Of a stretch of 26,155 nucleotides of DNA, positions 1-8,740 are shown one piece after another. Numbering within the stretch: position 1 is the first letter of the stretch; each line of letters opens with the position of its first letter. This DNA comes from an uncultured Porphyromonadaceae bacterium (GTDB lineage: Bacteria > Bacteroidota > Bacteroidia > Bacteroidales > Muribaculaceae). The stretch lies in the NCBI GenBank assembly GCA_902470475.1, contig CABRGT010000024.1:1-26155 (forward strand). Direction: 5' to 3'. Both the position numbers and the translations under genes were made by a program. A model generated the notes under the pieces. It had not been told where the DNA came from. It worked only from the letters and a program-made list of their open reading frames with translations, and ran no database searches.

Positions 1-104
1 GAGGAGATTTGATGATTCTTACCTCAAAGTTTTGCACTTCGATCTGGAATCTTCAGTTTTCAGACCTTTCAGGCCCCTTTTCCACCGGTTCATGACGTGC
101 CATC

Positions 105-143
105 GGCGACGGACAGGACCCGGTGACTATCCGGTCCGTCGCC
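105..143. repeat. 10-bp perfect inverted repeat (hairpin)
   Basis: The arm GGCGACGGAC (105-114) is perfectly complementary to GTCCGTCGCC (134-143), with a 19-nt loop that can itself form a small CCG-rich stem. The following segment around 155-176 contains GTCC and GGCGGAC and could compete for the right arm. No T-run follows directly, so it is not a textbook terminator. It could be the end of an upstream transcript or a structured RNA element; the role is unknown. Confidence 0.5.
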
Positions 144-250
144 CCGATTTCGCACGTCCACGGCGCGGCGGACAGCTCAAATGTTGGAAATTTCCGGACA
201 AAAGAATGTCAATTTATCCTGAGGCTGCTACCTTTTTATATTAAAGTTGT

Positions 251-258
251 TATTTTTG
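251..258 (+). promoter_or_regulatory. Bacteroidetes -7 element (TATTTTTG)
   Basis: TATTTTTG matches the Bacteroidetes sigma-ABfr -7 consensus TAnnTTTG and lies 19 nt before the ATG of the DUF3943 gene. I see no clear TTTG -33 box at the expected distance, only a T-rich stretch at 233-237. The implied 5' leader would be very short. Confidence 0.4.
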
Positions 259-277
259 TAACAAGACGTTTTCGACT

Positions 278-1198
278 ATGAAAAAGACCTTACTAATCCT
301 ACTGATGTCAGCACAGGCATTCGCGACTTCCGCAGCGGCGGCCGCACGGAATGCCTGCGCCGACACAACCGCGGTTGTCGAGGATCTTGCAACAGACACA
401 ATTGTAACAATCACAGAGGTCGTATCCACCATTCCTACTGATGGTCTTGACGATCATGATGGCCTCGCCGCCCTCAGAGACCGCGCCACCCCCATAAATC
501 TCAGTTCCGAACTTCCGGCTCCACGCCACGGATGGGTATCGCCCTATTGTCTTCCGTACACCACCCATTCCACCGGCCAGAACTGGCACCGGATGTGGAT
601 CAACACCGCCGTGCTGTCCGGCGCCTTCGTAGGCACGCTGTTCGTGCTCGAACTGTTGCCCGAAGACGCCACGGCCTGGAACCGAGCGTCGATCCAGCAG
701 ACCCCAATGTTCAAGCGCTGGTGGCGCAACATCTTCTATCTGAATCCCGAATGGGACCACGATAATCCGATCTTCAACTATGTCCTGCACCCCTATGCCG
801 GAGCGGCCTATTTCATGTCGGCACGCTCCTGCGGATTCAGTTTTTGGGGATCGATGCTATATTCGGCGGCAATATCCACCATAGGATGGGAATTCGGCAT
901 CGAAGCATTCATGGAGCGGCCCTCGTACCAGGATCTGTTCGTGACCCCGGTGATCGGCAGCCTCATCGGCGAGCTATGCTACCGGGGCAAGCGCACCATC
1001 GTCGAACATGGATATGAGATGCTCGGATCGTCGTTCCTGGGACATGCGGCCGCATTTATCCTCGATCCGGTCAACGAAGTCATCGACCTGTTCCGCGGCA
1101 ATCCGGCACGGGTCGAAGGCGCACGCATCCGCCGTGAGCGTGTATCAGCGTCCTTTGCCATCACGCCCTACAGCCTCCGCCTCGCAATCAACTTCTGA
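278..1198 (+). CDS. DUF3943 domain-containing membrane-associated protein
   Basis: This 306-residue protein starts with a lysine-led hydrophobic signal segment (about residues 1-23, ending in an alanine-rich cleavage region). A low-complexity Thr/Asp/Val linker follows, then a conserved block typical of DUF3943. That block contains the hydrophobic stretch around residues 108-125 and motifs reading NPIFNYVLHPYAGAAYF and GWEFGIEAFMERPSYQDL near residues 163-215. It ends in a beta-strand-like tail finishing in Phe, as outer-membrane proteins often do. DUF3943 has no established biochemical role that I know of; an outer-membrane or envelope location is an inference. The start is the only ATG in front of the signal peptide. 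The gene stands alone, converges with the next operon and shares its terminator hairpin. Confidence 0.82.
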   Translation: MKKTLLILLMSAQAFATSAAAAARNACADTTAVVEDLATDTIVTITEVVSTIPTDGLDDHDGLAALRDRATPINLSSELPAPRHGWVSPYCLPYTTHSTGQNWHRMWINTAVLSGAFVGTLFVLELLPEDATAWNRASIQQTPMFKRWWRNIFYLNPEWDHDNPIFNYVLHPYAGAAYFMSARSCGFSFWGSMLYSAAISTIGWEFGIEAFMERPSYQDLFVTPVIGSLIGELCYRGKRTIVEHGYEMLGSSFLGHAAAFILDPVNEVIDLFRGNPARVEGARIRRERVSASFAITPYSLRLAINF

Positions 1199-1219
1199 TT
1201 CTGAATACACCCTGACTGA

Positions 1220-1260
1220 GCAAAGCCGGAACCGCGCCTGACGCGCGATCCCGGCTTTGC
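1220..1260. terminator. Bidirectional terminator-like hairpin between convergent genes
   Basis: GCAAAGCCGG (1220-1229) pairs perfectly with CCGGCTTTGC (1251-1260), and the interior holds a second CGCG stem. It sits between the stop of the DUF3943 gene (1198) and the stop of the minus-strand lipoprotein gene (1279). That position suggests it ends both transcripts, although neither side has a strong T-run. Confidence 0.65.
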
Positions 1261-1278
1261 CGTTATTTCATATGAAGA

Positions 1279-3894
1279 TTACTCCCAGGTAAGGTTCCAG
1301 ATAGCGATGCGGTCGCTGTTGGTCGTCTTGCCCGACGCGCAGGCGTTGACAAACTTGATCTGGAAGTCGCCGGTTATGCCGATATTGTCCAGCACATATT
1401 CGTAGGCTGTCTTGGTGGTGAAGCCTTCGAGTGTCACAGTCTCTTCCTTGACGACGCTGCCGCCCTGGATGAACTGGATCTTATATGTACACTTGGTATC
1501 GGCAAACGCGAAACCGTAATTATAGGTCAGTTTCTTGATTCCGCCGGAAATCACAGGCGAAATCAGCTCACCCGGAGTCGTGGTCTTGCCGTTGAGGCAG
1601 ACGGCCAGAGTCGAGCCGCCGCCGATAAAGGCAAAGCGGGGATTCTGCTCGGTGGCACCATCGGCCAGACCGCTCAGGATAGCAGCGTTCACAGCTTCCC
1701 AGCCAGTGGCGTTGGTATAAGTGCCATAAGTCGACTTGGGCGTACCGCCGTTGAAGCTGTCGAAGTCACCCTTGTAGTCCGTACCGGGAGTCGGCGGATT
1801 TACCTCGCCGTTGCCGTTGATGCTGATCAGGCGGCTGCCGGTGGTAAACTGCGGGGTATTGCCCATGTAGTTGACCAGATCGCCGCTTACCACGACCTCG
1901 TCACCGACCTTGAGCTGATCCTCGGAGGTGAACATGTCGCCGTTGAGGTAATAGCCGCGGTAAACCTGAAGGGTCGCGCTGCCGTCGGTGATGGCATAGG
2001 TGGCGTTACCGAACGAAGTACTGATCTCGGTGATCGAAGCTACCTTGCCCTTGGCATATGCGGCGAACTTGTCGTCAGCGCCCAGCGACTTGGCCTTGGC
2101 CAGTGCGGCGGTCACGTTGAAGGGATCAGCGGCCGTACCGGTACCCTCGGGAGTGCCGGGATTGACAGGAGGATTGGGAGCGCCGTCCATCTTGTAGGCC
2201 GTCACGCTCTTGAGACCGGCGATACCGAAGTATTTCTCAAGCGAGCCTTCCAGGCTGACCTGCTTGCCGAGGTTGTCGGGATTATCCTTAAGGTTGAGAG
2301 CCGTGCGGATGTCGCCGACGGGAAGCTGTACAGCCACACACTTGTTCTTGTCCGTCTCGTTAGGCGAGGCAGCAATAGCCACACAGGTCGCCACGGTGGT
2401 GGGCACGGTTGTTTCGAGCGACGAATTGTTGTCATAGTTGATCACACCCACGATGTAGCCTGTAACCCATGCTGTAGTGCCGGGGTTACCCAATGCGATG
2501 ACCTGGGTAACATTGTAGGGCTTGGCCTCCGTGCCGTCGCCTTCCTCAGGCTGGACGGGACCGACGTTCTTACCTTCGATGCGGAATTCCGACGAGGTGC
2601 CGTTGTTGCCCGTGAGACCGAACGTACCCATATACTCTGCAAACGAGCCGCGGATCACGATCTCCTTGCCCAGGTTGTCGGGATTCTCACGCAGAGCGCC
2701 GTATGTCTGCAGATCGGAGCCCTGGGGAAGAGCGAGCACCAGGCATTGTGCCACATCCTTTGTCTCGGGCGTCTGGCCGATGACAAGTGTGTTGCGCAGA
2801 GTGGCGTCAGCGCCCCATTCGATGTCCGCGCTCGAGCTTACGGTCTCTACCTCGGGAGCGACCGTACCCACGATGTAACCCTTGACCCATCCGCTGTGGC
2901 CCTGACCGTTCACCTCATAAGCGATGGCCTCAAGCACGCTGTAAGGATTATTCTCCGAGCCTTTAGGCACGGTCGGGTCACCCACATTCATGATCGAGTT
3001 GGAATCTATCAGAGTCAGCTGCCAGCCACCGGTACCTGCCAGATTCACATAGTAGCCGAGCAGAGCGACCACATCGCACTTGCCTTCGGGCAGCTCCATG
3101 TTCCAGAAATTGGCATAGCCGCTGGTGCGGATGTCGAGGGTGTTGCCATCGTTGTCGCGGATCTGCTGTGTCACGCCGCTCGAATGGTAAGTCGAGAGGG
3201 TCGGCGTGGTGGCGTTGGGAACGAATTCCACGTTGTTGAAGCGGACCAGGCGGCTCTGCCACTGACGGAGCTCGGCCGGAGTCACGCCCAGATCACTGAA
3301 ACGCTCCACCGTGGTGGTGTCGACTTTCGACACATCGGGCAGCCCGTTGAGTTCGGCATGACGCGAGAACAGCTCGGGAGCCATGAAAGATGTCTCATAG
3401 CCGGGAAGCGATGAATTATAGCTCGGGAAGCCGATCTGCTCCAGGCCGCGGTACTTGCCTGCGTGGAGGCCGGTGAGGTCGACGACGATCTCCTGACCCA
3501 CGCGGTAGTTAAGATAGAGATTATATGAGTTGATCGAGAAGTTGAGGGCTGCCGTCTCGTCCTGGAGCACCACATACTTGAAGCAGTTGCCCGCATAGTC
3601 CGACGAGACCACGCGGCCCTTCACGATCACATGTGTGCCTTCGGTCTTCATTTCCTCGGTCCGTTCGGCCGGATCGGTCGTATACCATTCTTTGGTGTAG
3701 ACCACATCGCAGTAATTGTTCGAATCGCTCCACATCCACTCCTTGAGCTGCAGCAGCGACGTATTGGCCTCCATGGTGGCCACCGGAATCTGCTCGCCGG
3801 CGGTGGGCTCGTCGAAGTGATCCTGGCACGAGGGCATCACGGCGGCGAATGCCACCGCCAGGGCGCCGTAGATATATTTTTTCAGATTTTTCAT
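1279..3894 (-). CDS. DUF5689 surface lipoprotein with three OB-like modules
   Basis: This 871-residue protein has a lipoprotein signal with lipobox VMPSC (Cys23), followed by the acidic stretch QDHFDEP, which resembles Bacteroidetes surface-export signals. Domains in order: DUF5689 (about 40-305), two DUF6359-like repeats (about 310-445 and 452-572), each with a WVxGYIVG motif and an NPDNLGK motif, then an OB-fold-like module (about 580-697), then a jelly-roll-like C-terminal domain (about 705-871). DUF5689 and OB-like folds are often linked to nucleic-acid or glycan binding; the ligand here is not known. It is the last gene of an operon behind the TonB receptor and the shorter DUF5689 lipoprotein (19-nt gap). 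I infer a surface-exposed binding subunit that feeds the receptor. A SusD family assignment is not supported. Confidence 0.8.
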   Translation of the reverse strand: MKNLKKYIYGALAVAFAAVMPSCQDHFDEPTAGEQIPVATMEANTSLLQLKEWMWSDSNNYCDVVYTKEWYTTDPAERTEEMKTEGTHVIVKGRVVSSDYAGNCFKYVVLQDETAALNFSINSYNLYLNYRVGQEIVVDLTGLHAGKYRGLEQIGFPSYNSSLPGYETSFMAPELFSRHAELNGLPDVSKVDTTTVERFSDLGVTPAELRQWQSRLVRFNNVEFVPNATTPTLSTYHSSGVTQQIRDNDGNTLDIRTSGYANFWNMELPEGKCDVVALLGYYVNLAGTGGWQLTLIDSNSIMNVGDPTVPKGSENNPYSVLEAIAYEVNGQGHSGWVKGYIVGTVAPEVETVSSSADIEWGADATLRNTLVIGQTPETKDVAQCLVLALPQGSDLQTYGALRENPDNLGKEIVIRGSFAEYMGTFGLTGNNGTSSEFRIEGKNVGPVQPEEGDGTEAKPYNVTQVIALGNPGTTAWVTGYIVGVINYDNNSSLETTVPTTVATCVAIAASPNETDKNKCVAVQLPVGDIRTALNLKDNPDNLGKQVSLEGSLEKYFGIAGLKSVTAYKMDGAPNPPVNPGTPEGTGTAADPFNVTAALAKAKSLGADDKFAAYAKGKVASITEISTSFGNATYAITDGSATLQVYRGYYLNGDMFTSEDQLKVGDEVVVSGDLVNYMGNTPQFTTGSRLISINGNGEVNPPTPGTDYKGDFDSFNGGTPKSTYGTYTNATGWEAVNAAILSGLADGATEQNPRFAFIGGGSTLAVCLNGKTTTPGELISPVISGGIKKLTYNYGFAFADTKCTYKIQFIQGGSVVKEETVTLEGFTTKTAYEYVLDNIGITGDFQIKFVNACASGKTTNSDRIAIWNLTWE

Positions 3895-3913
3895 TGTCTG
3901 ATTCGGTTAAAGG

Positions 3914-5605
3914 TTATTGGGCTACCTGTGTGTTGACCAGGTTAAGGTTGCGGATTTCCCATTTATCTGTGGTCTTGCAGCCGTATTTGAAAGCGATCTC
4001 GACGGTCTTTCCTGCATACGCAGCCAGCGAAATGCTACCGGAGCTGGCGAACGTCCACGAACCAGACTCAGGCCAGGTCGGAATCGTCAGAGCCGTCCAG
4101 GCGGTGGCTCCGGCCTCGCGGATAACGATACCGCACTCTGTGCGAAGGCCATCCTCCTGGAACTTGGCGGCGTGCTCGAATGACAGCGATGCGTCGGAGC
4201 CGACAGTCAGCTTCGGCGAGATAGCATATGCATCTTCTGTTGGAGACGGAGTTACTTGATAGAGGGTTCCATTAAGGTAATATTTGCCTTGATATTCCAT
4301 CCAGGTCCATACTACACTGTTGGTGACGGTCCAGCTCTCAAGGGCCTTCGCATCGCTGTCGCCCAGCAGGGTCAGGCCGCCGGCGGGCTGCTCGGAGCCG
4401 CCGCCCTGGCCGTTGATGCTGACAAGACGGCTGCCCTGCGTGAACTGCGGGGTATTGCCCTTGAAGTTCACCAGATCGCCGTAGACCACGACTTCATCGC
4501 CGACCTTGAGCTGATCCTCCGAGGTGAACTTGTCGCCATTGAGGTAGTAGCCGCGGTAGACGCTCAGAGTGGCCGAGCCGTCGGTAATGGTATATGTGCA
4601 GTTGCCGAACTGTGTACTGAGTTCCGATATTTCCTTGACAATACCCTTGGCATAGGCCGGAACCTTGTCGGTGTCGTTGAGGCCCTTTGCGATGGCGAGC
4701 GCAGCCGTCACATTGTAGGGATCGGCGGCAGTGCCTGTTCCTTCGGGCTGGCCTACGGTCGGATCATCGGGATCGGGCGCACCCGCACCGTCGAAATCGA
4801 TGCAGCCTGCCAGGTCGATCAGAAGAAGCTGCCACGAAGTGCGGTAGCACGAAAGGATACCGACAACGTCGCCCTCGCCGTAAGGCATCTTGTCGTAGGC
4901 GAAGTCGGCATAGGAGCTGTTGTAGACAATCATGCGGTTGCCTTCGGCATCGACGATATGACGCGATGTGGTGCTGCCGTTCGAGAAGGGTTCGCCGGCT
5001 TCCTGGAATTTCACATTATTGATGCGGACCAGGCGGCTCTGCCACTTGATCTTACCCTCGACCGTGCGGGCGGCCTCCTCCATTTCGGCGATGGTCACCG
5101 TGGCGGTATCGAGCTTGCCCGAGAAGAAATCGAGCATCGTGTGGGGGTTGAATTCGGCGTTGGTGATGCGGTTGACACCCGTGCCTTCGAGCTGACCGAG
5201 CTGAACCAGTCCGTTATAGCGGCCGATGGCCAGGCCCGACACGTTCACGGCCATGCCCACGCCCATCGGATATACCTTCTCGAGATTGGTGGTGTCGATG
5301 CCGATCGTGATGGCGCCGGTTGCGTCCTGCAGCACTACAGTCTTGTAGATATTGCCGGCTTCGGTCGACGACACCACGGTGCCGGCGATCCAGATATCGG
5401 AACCGTTGAGCTTGCCGATCTCCGTGCCGTAGGTGTCCTGATCCTGCCAGTACATGGCCTTCAGGTCGGCGATCGTCATGTTGGCCTCGAAACCGGCCGG
5501 GTAAGTCGGAACGTCCATCGGCGGACGCTCCCAGTTGTCGGAGCACGACTGCATCGCCGTCGCACCCAGCACTAGAGCGGTGATATATAAGGATATCTTT
5601 TTCAT
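3914..5605 (-). CDS. DUF5689 surface lipoprotein with choice-of-anchor-J-like C-terminus
   Basis: This 563-residue protein has a lipoprotein signal with lipobox AMQSC (Cys21), followed by SDNWE, an acidic start compatible with surface display. DUF5689 covers about residues 32-275. An OB-like module at about 287-400 is nearly identical to the one in the neighbouring 871-residue lipoprotein; both carry VYRGYYLNGD and TSEDQLKVGDEVVV. The C-terminal domain (about 405-563) looks like a carbohydrate-binding or choice-of-anchor J jelly roll. It lies 22 nt downstream of the TonB receptor gene and 19 nt upstream of the longer lipoprotein gene, so the three are probably one transcript. The two lipoproteins look like products of duplication with different C-terminal modules. 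The ligand is unknown; capture of a polymer for the receptor is an inference. Confidence 0.8.
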   Translation of the reverse strand: MKKISLYITALVLGATAMQSCSDNWERPPMDVPTYPAGFEANMTIADLKAMYWQDQDTYGTEIGKLNGSDIWIAGTVVSSTEAGNIYKTVVLQDATGAITIGIDTTNLEKVYPMGVGMAVNVSGLAIGRYNGLVQLGQLEGTGVNRITNAEFNPHTMLDFFSGKLDTATVTIAEMEEAARTVEGKIKWQSRLVRINNVKFQEAGEPFSNGSTTSRHIVDAEGNRMIVYNSSYADFAYDKMPYGEGDVVGILSCYRTSWQLLLIDLAGCIDFDGAGAPDPDDPTVGQPEGTGTAADPYNVTAALAIAKGLNDTDKVPAYAKGIVKEISELSTQFGNCTYTITDGSATLSVYRGYYLNGDKFTSEDQLKVGDEVVVYGDLVNFKGNTPQFTQGSRLVSINGQGGGSEQPAGGLTLLGDSDAKALESWTVTNSVVWTWMEYQGKYYLNGTLYQVTPSPTEDAYAISPKLTVGSDASLSFEHAAKFQEDGLRTECGIVIREAGATAWTALTIPTWPESGSWTFASSGSISLAAYAGKTVEIAFKYGCKTTDKWEIRNLNLVNTQVAQ

Positions 5606-5627
5606 CTTTCTATTTTGCTGATTGGGA

Positions 5628-8399
5628 TTAGAAACGGATACCTACGTTGAGGAACGCACGCACGCCCTGTGCATATGTGTAGCGGTTGGGATAGGCGTTG
5701 CGGTCGTAGTTCTTGGTATCGAGTCGTCCTTGCTGGTATGCGTAGGTGACGACGTCGCGGTTGTTAAGAATGTTGTTTATATTCAGGTTGATGTTCAGTG
5801 TCACCTTGCGGTTGATGTAGATCAGCTTGCCGATCGACACATTCAGCGTGAAAGCGTTCTTCAGCTTGTCCTGGGTCGAGAGCTCGTTGATCTTGGCCTG
5901 CAGCTGATCCTTGTCGGGATAGGCGCCCCACAGATCGGGAAGCTTCTCGTGGTAGGCCGGCGACAGGTTCACATAGGCGTCGCCCTGGAACGTGCCGTTA
6001 ACGTTGAAGAACCACATGCCCGGAGCTGCCCAGTCGATACCGATGTTGGCGGCGTACTGAGGAGTCGAACCCACGTAGTAATTCTTGAGGTAGACGGTCT
6101 GTGTCGTGTCGGGATGCAGGCCGTTCTCGAACGTACGTGTACCCTGCGGATTGTTCTTGTACTGATAGCGGGCATAGGTACCGGCGAAGGTCGCTGTCAC
6201 CGACGGGGTGATTTTGTAGGCCATGCCCAGTTCGACGCCCTTGTATACTTTCTTCACGCCCGAAAGGATGAAGTAGGTGTAGGAGTTGTAGCGGTCATCG
6301 TAGAAACCTGTACGCTCGATGCCGTCATCCGACATGGTGGCGAAGGCGGCCAGCGAGCCGCGGAAGCGGCGGTAGTTCCATGTGTAGGCTATGTCGCCTG
6401 CCAGGATGCGTTCGGACGATACACCGTCGACCACATCGTTCTTCACGCGGGGCATCAGATAGATGGCGTCGGCCAGAGGGGCGCGGGTCGAGTATTCGGC
6501 GTGGCCGATGAAGTAATTATGGCCGTCGAGTTTATAGGTGGCGCCTACCTTGAAGCCCATATTGTCGAACGACTGCCACTTGCCCTTGCCGTACGAAGTC
6601 TGCGGGGCGCGGCCGTTGCGCATGTGGCCGTTGCGCTGATACTGGGTGTGCGACACCGACAGGCCGTAGTTGATATCCCAGCGGGGAAGTGTCACGGTAT
6701 TCTGCAGCCATGCCTTGGCGTTCAGGGCGTAGATGTCGTAGTAATATCCGAACTTGTCGCCCTTGTACACACGGTGGGTATAGGGGTCGGGATAATTGAA
6801 GTTGTTGACCAGGTTGTCAGGCGCCAGCGTGATGTCACGGTCGCTGAACGGGTCGATATCAATCCAGAACTCGCCGCCGAGCAGATCGCGGACGGTCTTG
6901 TAGTTCTTGGACGATGCATAGCTGACTGCGGCGCCGGCCTGCAGGTTGATATACTGGTTCAGACGGGCGTTCACATAGCTGTTGAGCTTGAAGTTGAGAG
7001 TCGTGTTGATGCGGTTCTCGAGGATGTAGCTGGCACCCTGCTGGCGGTCGGCCGGCAAAGTGGCGTTGGCATAGTTGTTGAGCTCGTTGACGCGGTAGAG
7101 GTTATCCCAGTTGATCTGCGAGAAGCTCTGATCGTTCTGCCACAGCCATGTGTAGTATTCGCTCTGCTCGGTAGGCTGGTCGTTGTCGTCGAGGTAGTAC
7201 GACGGCAGATAGCGGTAATAGGTCGGATTGGGATCGTTGGCCTTGTAGTACTGCAGGGCCGAGCGGTTGTAGAAATTGTACGATACGGCAGCGGCAGTGT
7301 TGACGGTCGTGGTACCTTTCTTGTACAGCCAGTTCAGCATCGCGGTCGGATCGTAGGTCTCGGTGATGCGGGCCGCGCGTTTCTTGCCCTGGTACCAGCC
7401 CCAGTTGGGGTTGTAGAGGTTGTCGTCGAGCAGGTCATACACTTCCTGATATGTGCCGGTGGCGGTAGCGCGCTGCGTCGGGCCGCCCCATGCGGTGAGC
7501 ACCAGCTGATTGTTGGCGTTTATATACTTCTCAAGCGAGAAGAAGAGGCCGCCCGAATTGTAGAACGTACCGTCGATGACACCTTCCTTCGCATATCGGC
7601 CGATAGCGCTCACCGTCAGCGCCCAGCCCTTGCGGTTGAGGCCGGTGGCATAGGTGACCATGCCGCGGAACATGTAGTTGCTGTTTGTGAATGCCAGAGA
7701 GCCGTTGAATCCCGTGGCGTAGAGGTCGGTGGTCGTATTGTAGTTCACCGCGCCGCCGATGTCGCCGAAGCCGTAGTTGCTGGCGCCCATGCCCACGGTG
7801 GTAGTCTTGTTGCGGAAGGCGCGCGAAGTCATACCCAGCAGCGATGAGAAGTTGAAGCGGCCGCGGATGAGGTCGTTCATCTGCACACCGTTGATATACA
7901 CCGCCTGATACTGGCTGTCGTAGCCGCGGTAGCGGAAGTACATGGGGCCGAAGTTGTACGATGCAGTGTTGTAGTAGATGTCATCGTTGGAGCCTGTCAG
8001 CGCGGCTATGCCCTGGGTATTGTCGTCCTCGTCCTCAAGTACGGCCTCGTCGAACACCAGATCGTCGGCATCGCCATAGTAATCGCTGGTATCGAGCGCA
8101 GGCGTCAGGCGCACATGGCCCAGGTCGTTGGCCCCGGCCGTAAGCGTCACGTCGATTCCTGCCGGTTCGTATCCGTCGCAGCTCACCACGACATAATCTG
8201 TGCCCGGATTCACCTCGAGGCGGAAGTCGCCGTTGAACCCGGTCATGGTTGCAATCCCCGTACTGCGCAGCGTCACGTATGCGCCGCTGACCGGGTTGCC
8301 CGATGTACTGTTAACCACCACGCCCGTAAGGGTCGCGGCCTGAGCCACTATCGGCAACACTGCCGACAGCAAGGCTAATAAGAACAGTTTAATTCTCAT
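5628..8399 (-). CDS. TonB-dependent receptor with carboxypeptidase-regulatory-like N-domain
   Basis: This 923-residue outer-membrane transporter has a signal peptide at residues 1-21 (cleavage after AQA). A carboxypeptidase-regulatory-like beta-sandwich at about 22-99 begins ATLTGVVVNSTSGNPVSGAY. The plug domain is at about 125-228, with a YINGVQMNDL strand near 170 and GASNYGFGDIGGAVNY near 203-218. A large beta barrel ends in LNVGIRF, with the terminal Phe expected for BAM-assembled proteins. The family imports large or scarce substrates using TonB-ExbBD energy. It is the first gene of the minus-strand operon and is followed by two DUF5689 lipoproteins rather than a SusD protein. A well-formed promoter lies about 100 nt upstream. 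The substrate is not readable from the sequence; the divergent EEP nuclease gene makes a nucleic-acid or phosphodiester compound a reasonable first guess. Confidence 0.9.
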   Translation of the reverse strand: MRIKLFLLALLSAVLPIVAQAATLTGVVVNSTSGNPVSGAYVTLRSTGIATMTGFNGDFRLEVNPGTDYVVVSCDGYEPAGIDVTLTAGANDLGHVRLTPALDTSDYYGDADDLVFDEAVLEDEDDNTQGIAALTGSNDDIYYNTASYNFGPMYFRYRGYDSQYQAVYINGVQMNDLIRGRFNFSSLLGMTSRAFRNKTTTVGMGASNYGFGDIGGAVNYNTTTDLYATGFNGSLAFTNSNYMFRGMVTYATGLNRKGWALTVSAIGRYAKEGVIDGTFYNSGGLFFSLEKYINANNQLVLTAWGGPTQRATATGTYQEVYDLLDDNLYNPNWGWYQGKKRAARITETYDPTAMLNWLYKKGTTTVNTAAAVSYNFYNRSALQYYKANDPNPTYYRYLPSYYLDDNDQPTEQSEYYTWLWQNDQSFSQINWDNLYRVNELNNYANATLPADRQQGASYILENRINTTLNFKLNSYVNARLNQYINLQAGAAVSYASSKNYKTVRDLLGGEFWIDIDPFSDRDITLAPDNLVNNFNYPDPYTHRVYKGDKFGYYYDIYALNAKAWLQNTVTLPRWDINYGLSVSHTQYQRNGHMRNGRAPQTSYGKGKWQSFDNMGFKVGATYKLDGHNYFIGHAEYSTRAPLADAIYLMPRVKNDVVDGVSSERILAGDIAYTWNYRRFRGSLAAFATMSDDGIERTGFYDDRYNSYTYFILSGVKKVYKGVELGMAYKITPSVTATFAGTYARYQYKNNPQGTRTFENGLHPDTTQTVYLKNYYVGSTPQYAANIGIDWAAPGMWFFNVNGTFQGDAYVNLSPAYHEKLPDLWGAYPDKDQLQAKINELSTQDKLKNAFTLNVSIGKLIYINRKVTLNINLNINNILNNRDVVTYAYQQGRLDTKNYDRNAYPNRYTYAQGVRAFLNVGIRF

Positions 8400-8503
8400 G
8401 CGGTTTTGTTATTGTTTGATTGTTACGTATTTAGTAGCGTTGTAGGTTTAGGTAGTCAGTAATTTCAGCCCGGCTTGAGGGATTGTCCGGACTTTAGCGG
8501 CAT

Positions 8504-8534
8504 CAAAAATACGACTATTCTGATTCTTGACAAA
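8504..8534 (-). promoter_or_regulatory. Consensus Bacteroidetes promoter of the TonB/lipoprotein operon
   Basis: Read on the minus strand this is TTTG (8534-8531), 19 nt, then TATTTTTG (8511-8504). It matches both the -33 (TTTG) and -7 (TAnnTTTG) elements of the Bacteroidetes primary sigma factor at the usual spacing. Transcription would start near 8497 and read into the receptor gene at 8399. Confidence 0.7.
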
Positions 8535-8687
8535 GAGTTATAAATATATTTTACATTTTTTTAACAACGCCTTATCCCAACCCGCCCTTATAGCCCTTAG
8601 CGCCCTGAAGGGTCTTGAACTCACAGTCCTTATTAAATTAATGATAAATTATTTCCCTCACTTATATGATAATCGAAAAATTATACG

Positions 8688-8695
8688 TACCTTTG
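8688..8695 (+). promoter_or_regulatory. Bacteroidetes -7 element (TACCTTTG) for the EEP gene
   Basis: TACCTTTG fits TAnnTTTG and lies 45 nt before the ATG at 8741, giving a plausible leader of about 40 nt. A -33 TTTG is not obvious at the expected distance, so this promoter may be weaker or activator-dependent. Confidence 0.5.
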
Positions 8696-8740
8696 GGCCG
8701 CAAAATGATCTGTATACAAATCAAGTTACAAAAAACTACC

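Larger units (their letters stand above)
1..277. other. Non-coding leader region with hairpin and promoter-like site
   Basis: I see no credible gene here. A 70-codon open frame at 32-244 has arginine- and proline-rich composition and no recognisable start context, so I leave it out. The first 12 bases could read as Glu-Glu-Ile-stop and might be the tail of an upstream gene, but that cannot be shown from the window. The stretch holds a strong inverted repeat (105-143), a short palindrome GGAAATTTCC (186-195) and a promoter-like element (251-258) just before the DUF3943 gene. Confidence 0.5.
8400..8740. promoter_or_regulatory. 341-nt divergent control region between the TonB operon and the EEP gene
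   Basis: This AT-rich region separates the start of the minus-strand TonB receptor gene (8399) from the plus-strand EEP gene (8741). It holds a promoter for each direction (8504-8534 minus, 8688-8695 plus), an AT-rich core at 8521-8570, and a short CCCTT/AAGGG stem (8594-8598 with 8608-8612). The minus transcript would have a leader of roughly 100 nt. No gene is supported; an open frame starting at 8527 runs into the EEP gene in the wrong frame. Confidence 0.6.

Noticed and set aside
4256..5575. Plus-strand open frame of 439 codons opposite the 563-aa lipoprotein gene
   Set aside because: Antisense shadow with composition typical of reversed codons and no recognisable domain. The opposite strand has a lipobox and DUF5689.
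5622..7847. Long plus-strand open frame of 741 codons opposite the TonB receptor gene
   Set aside because: It is antisense to a clear 923-residue receptor, is rich in Val/Gly/Arg/Ala, and has no signal, domain or family resemblance. GC-rich genes readily produce such antisense frames.
1279..8399. Classical SusC/SusD polysaccharide utilisation locus
   Set aside because: There is a TonB receptor, but the lipoproteins are DUF5689/OB-like rather than SusD-like, and there is no glycoside hydrolase or PUL-type regulator nearby.
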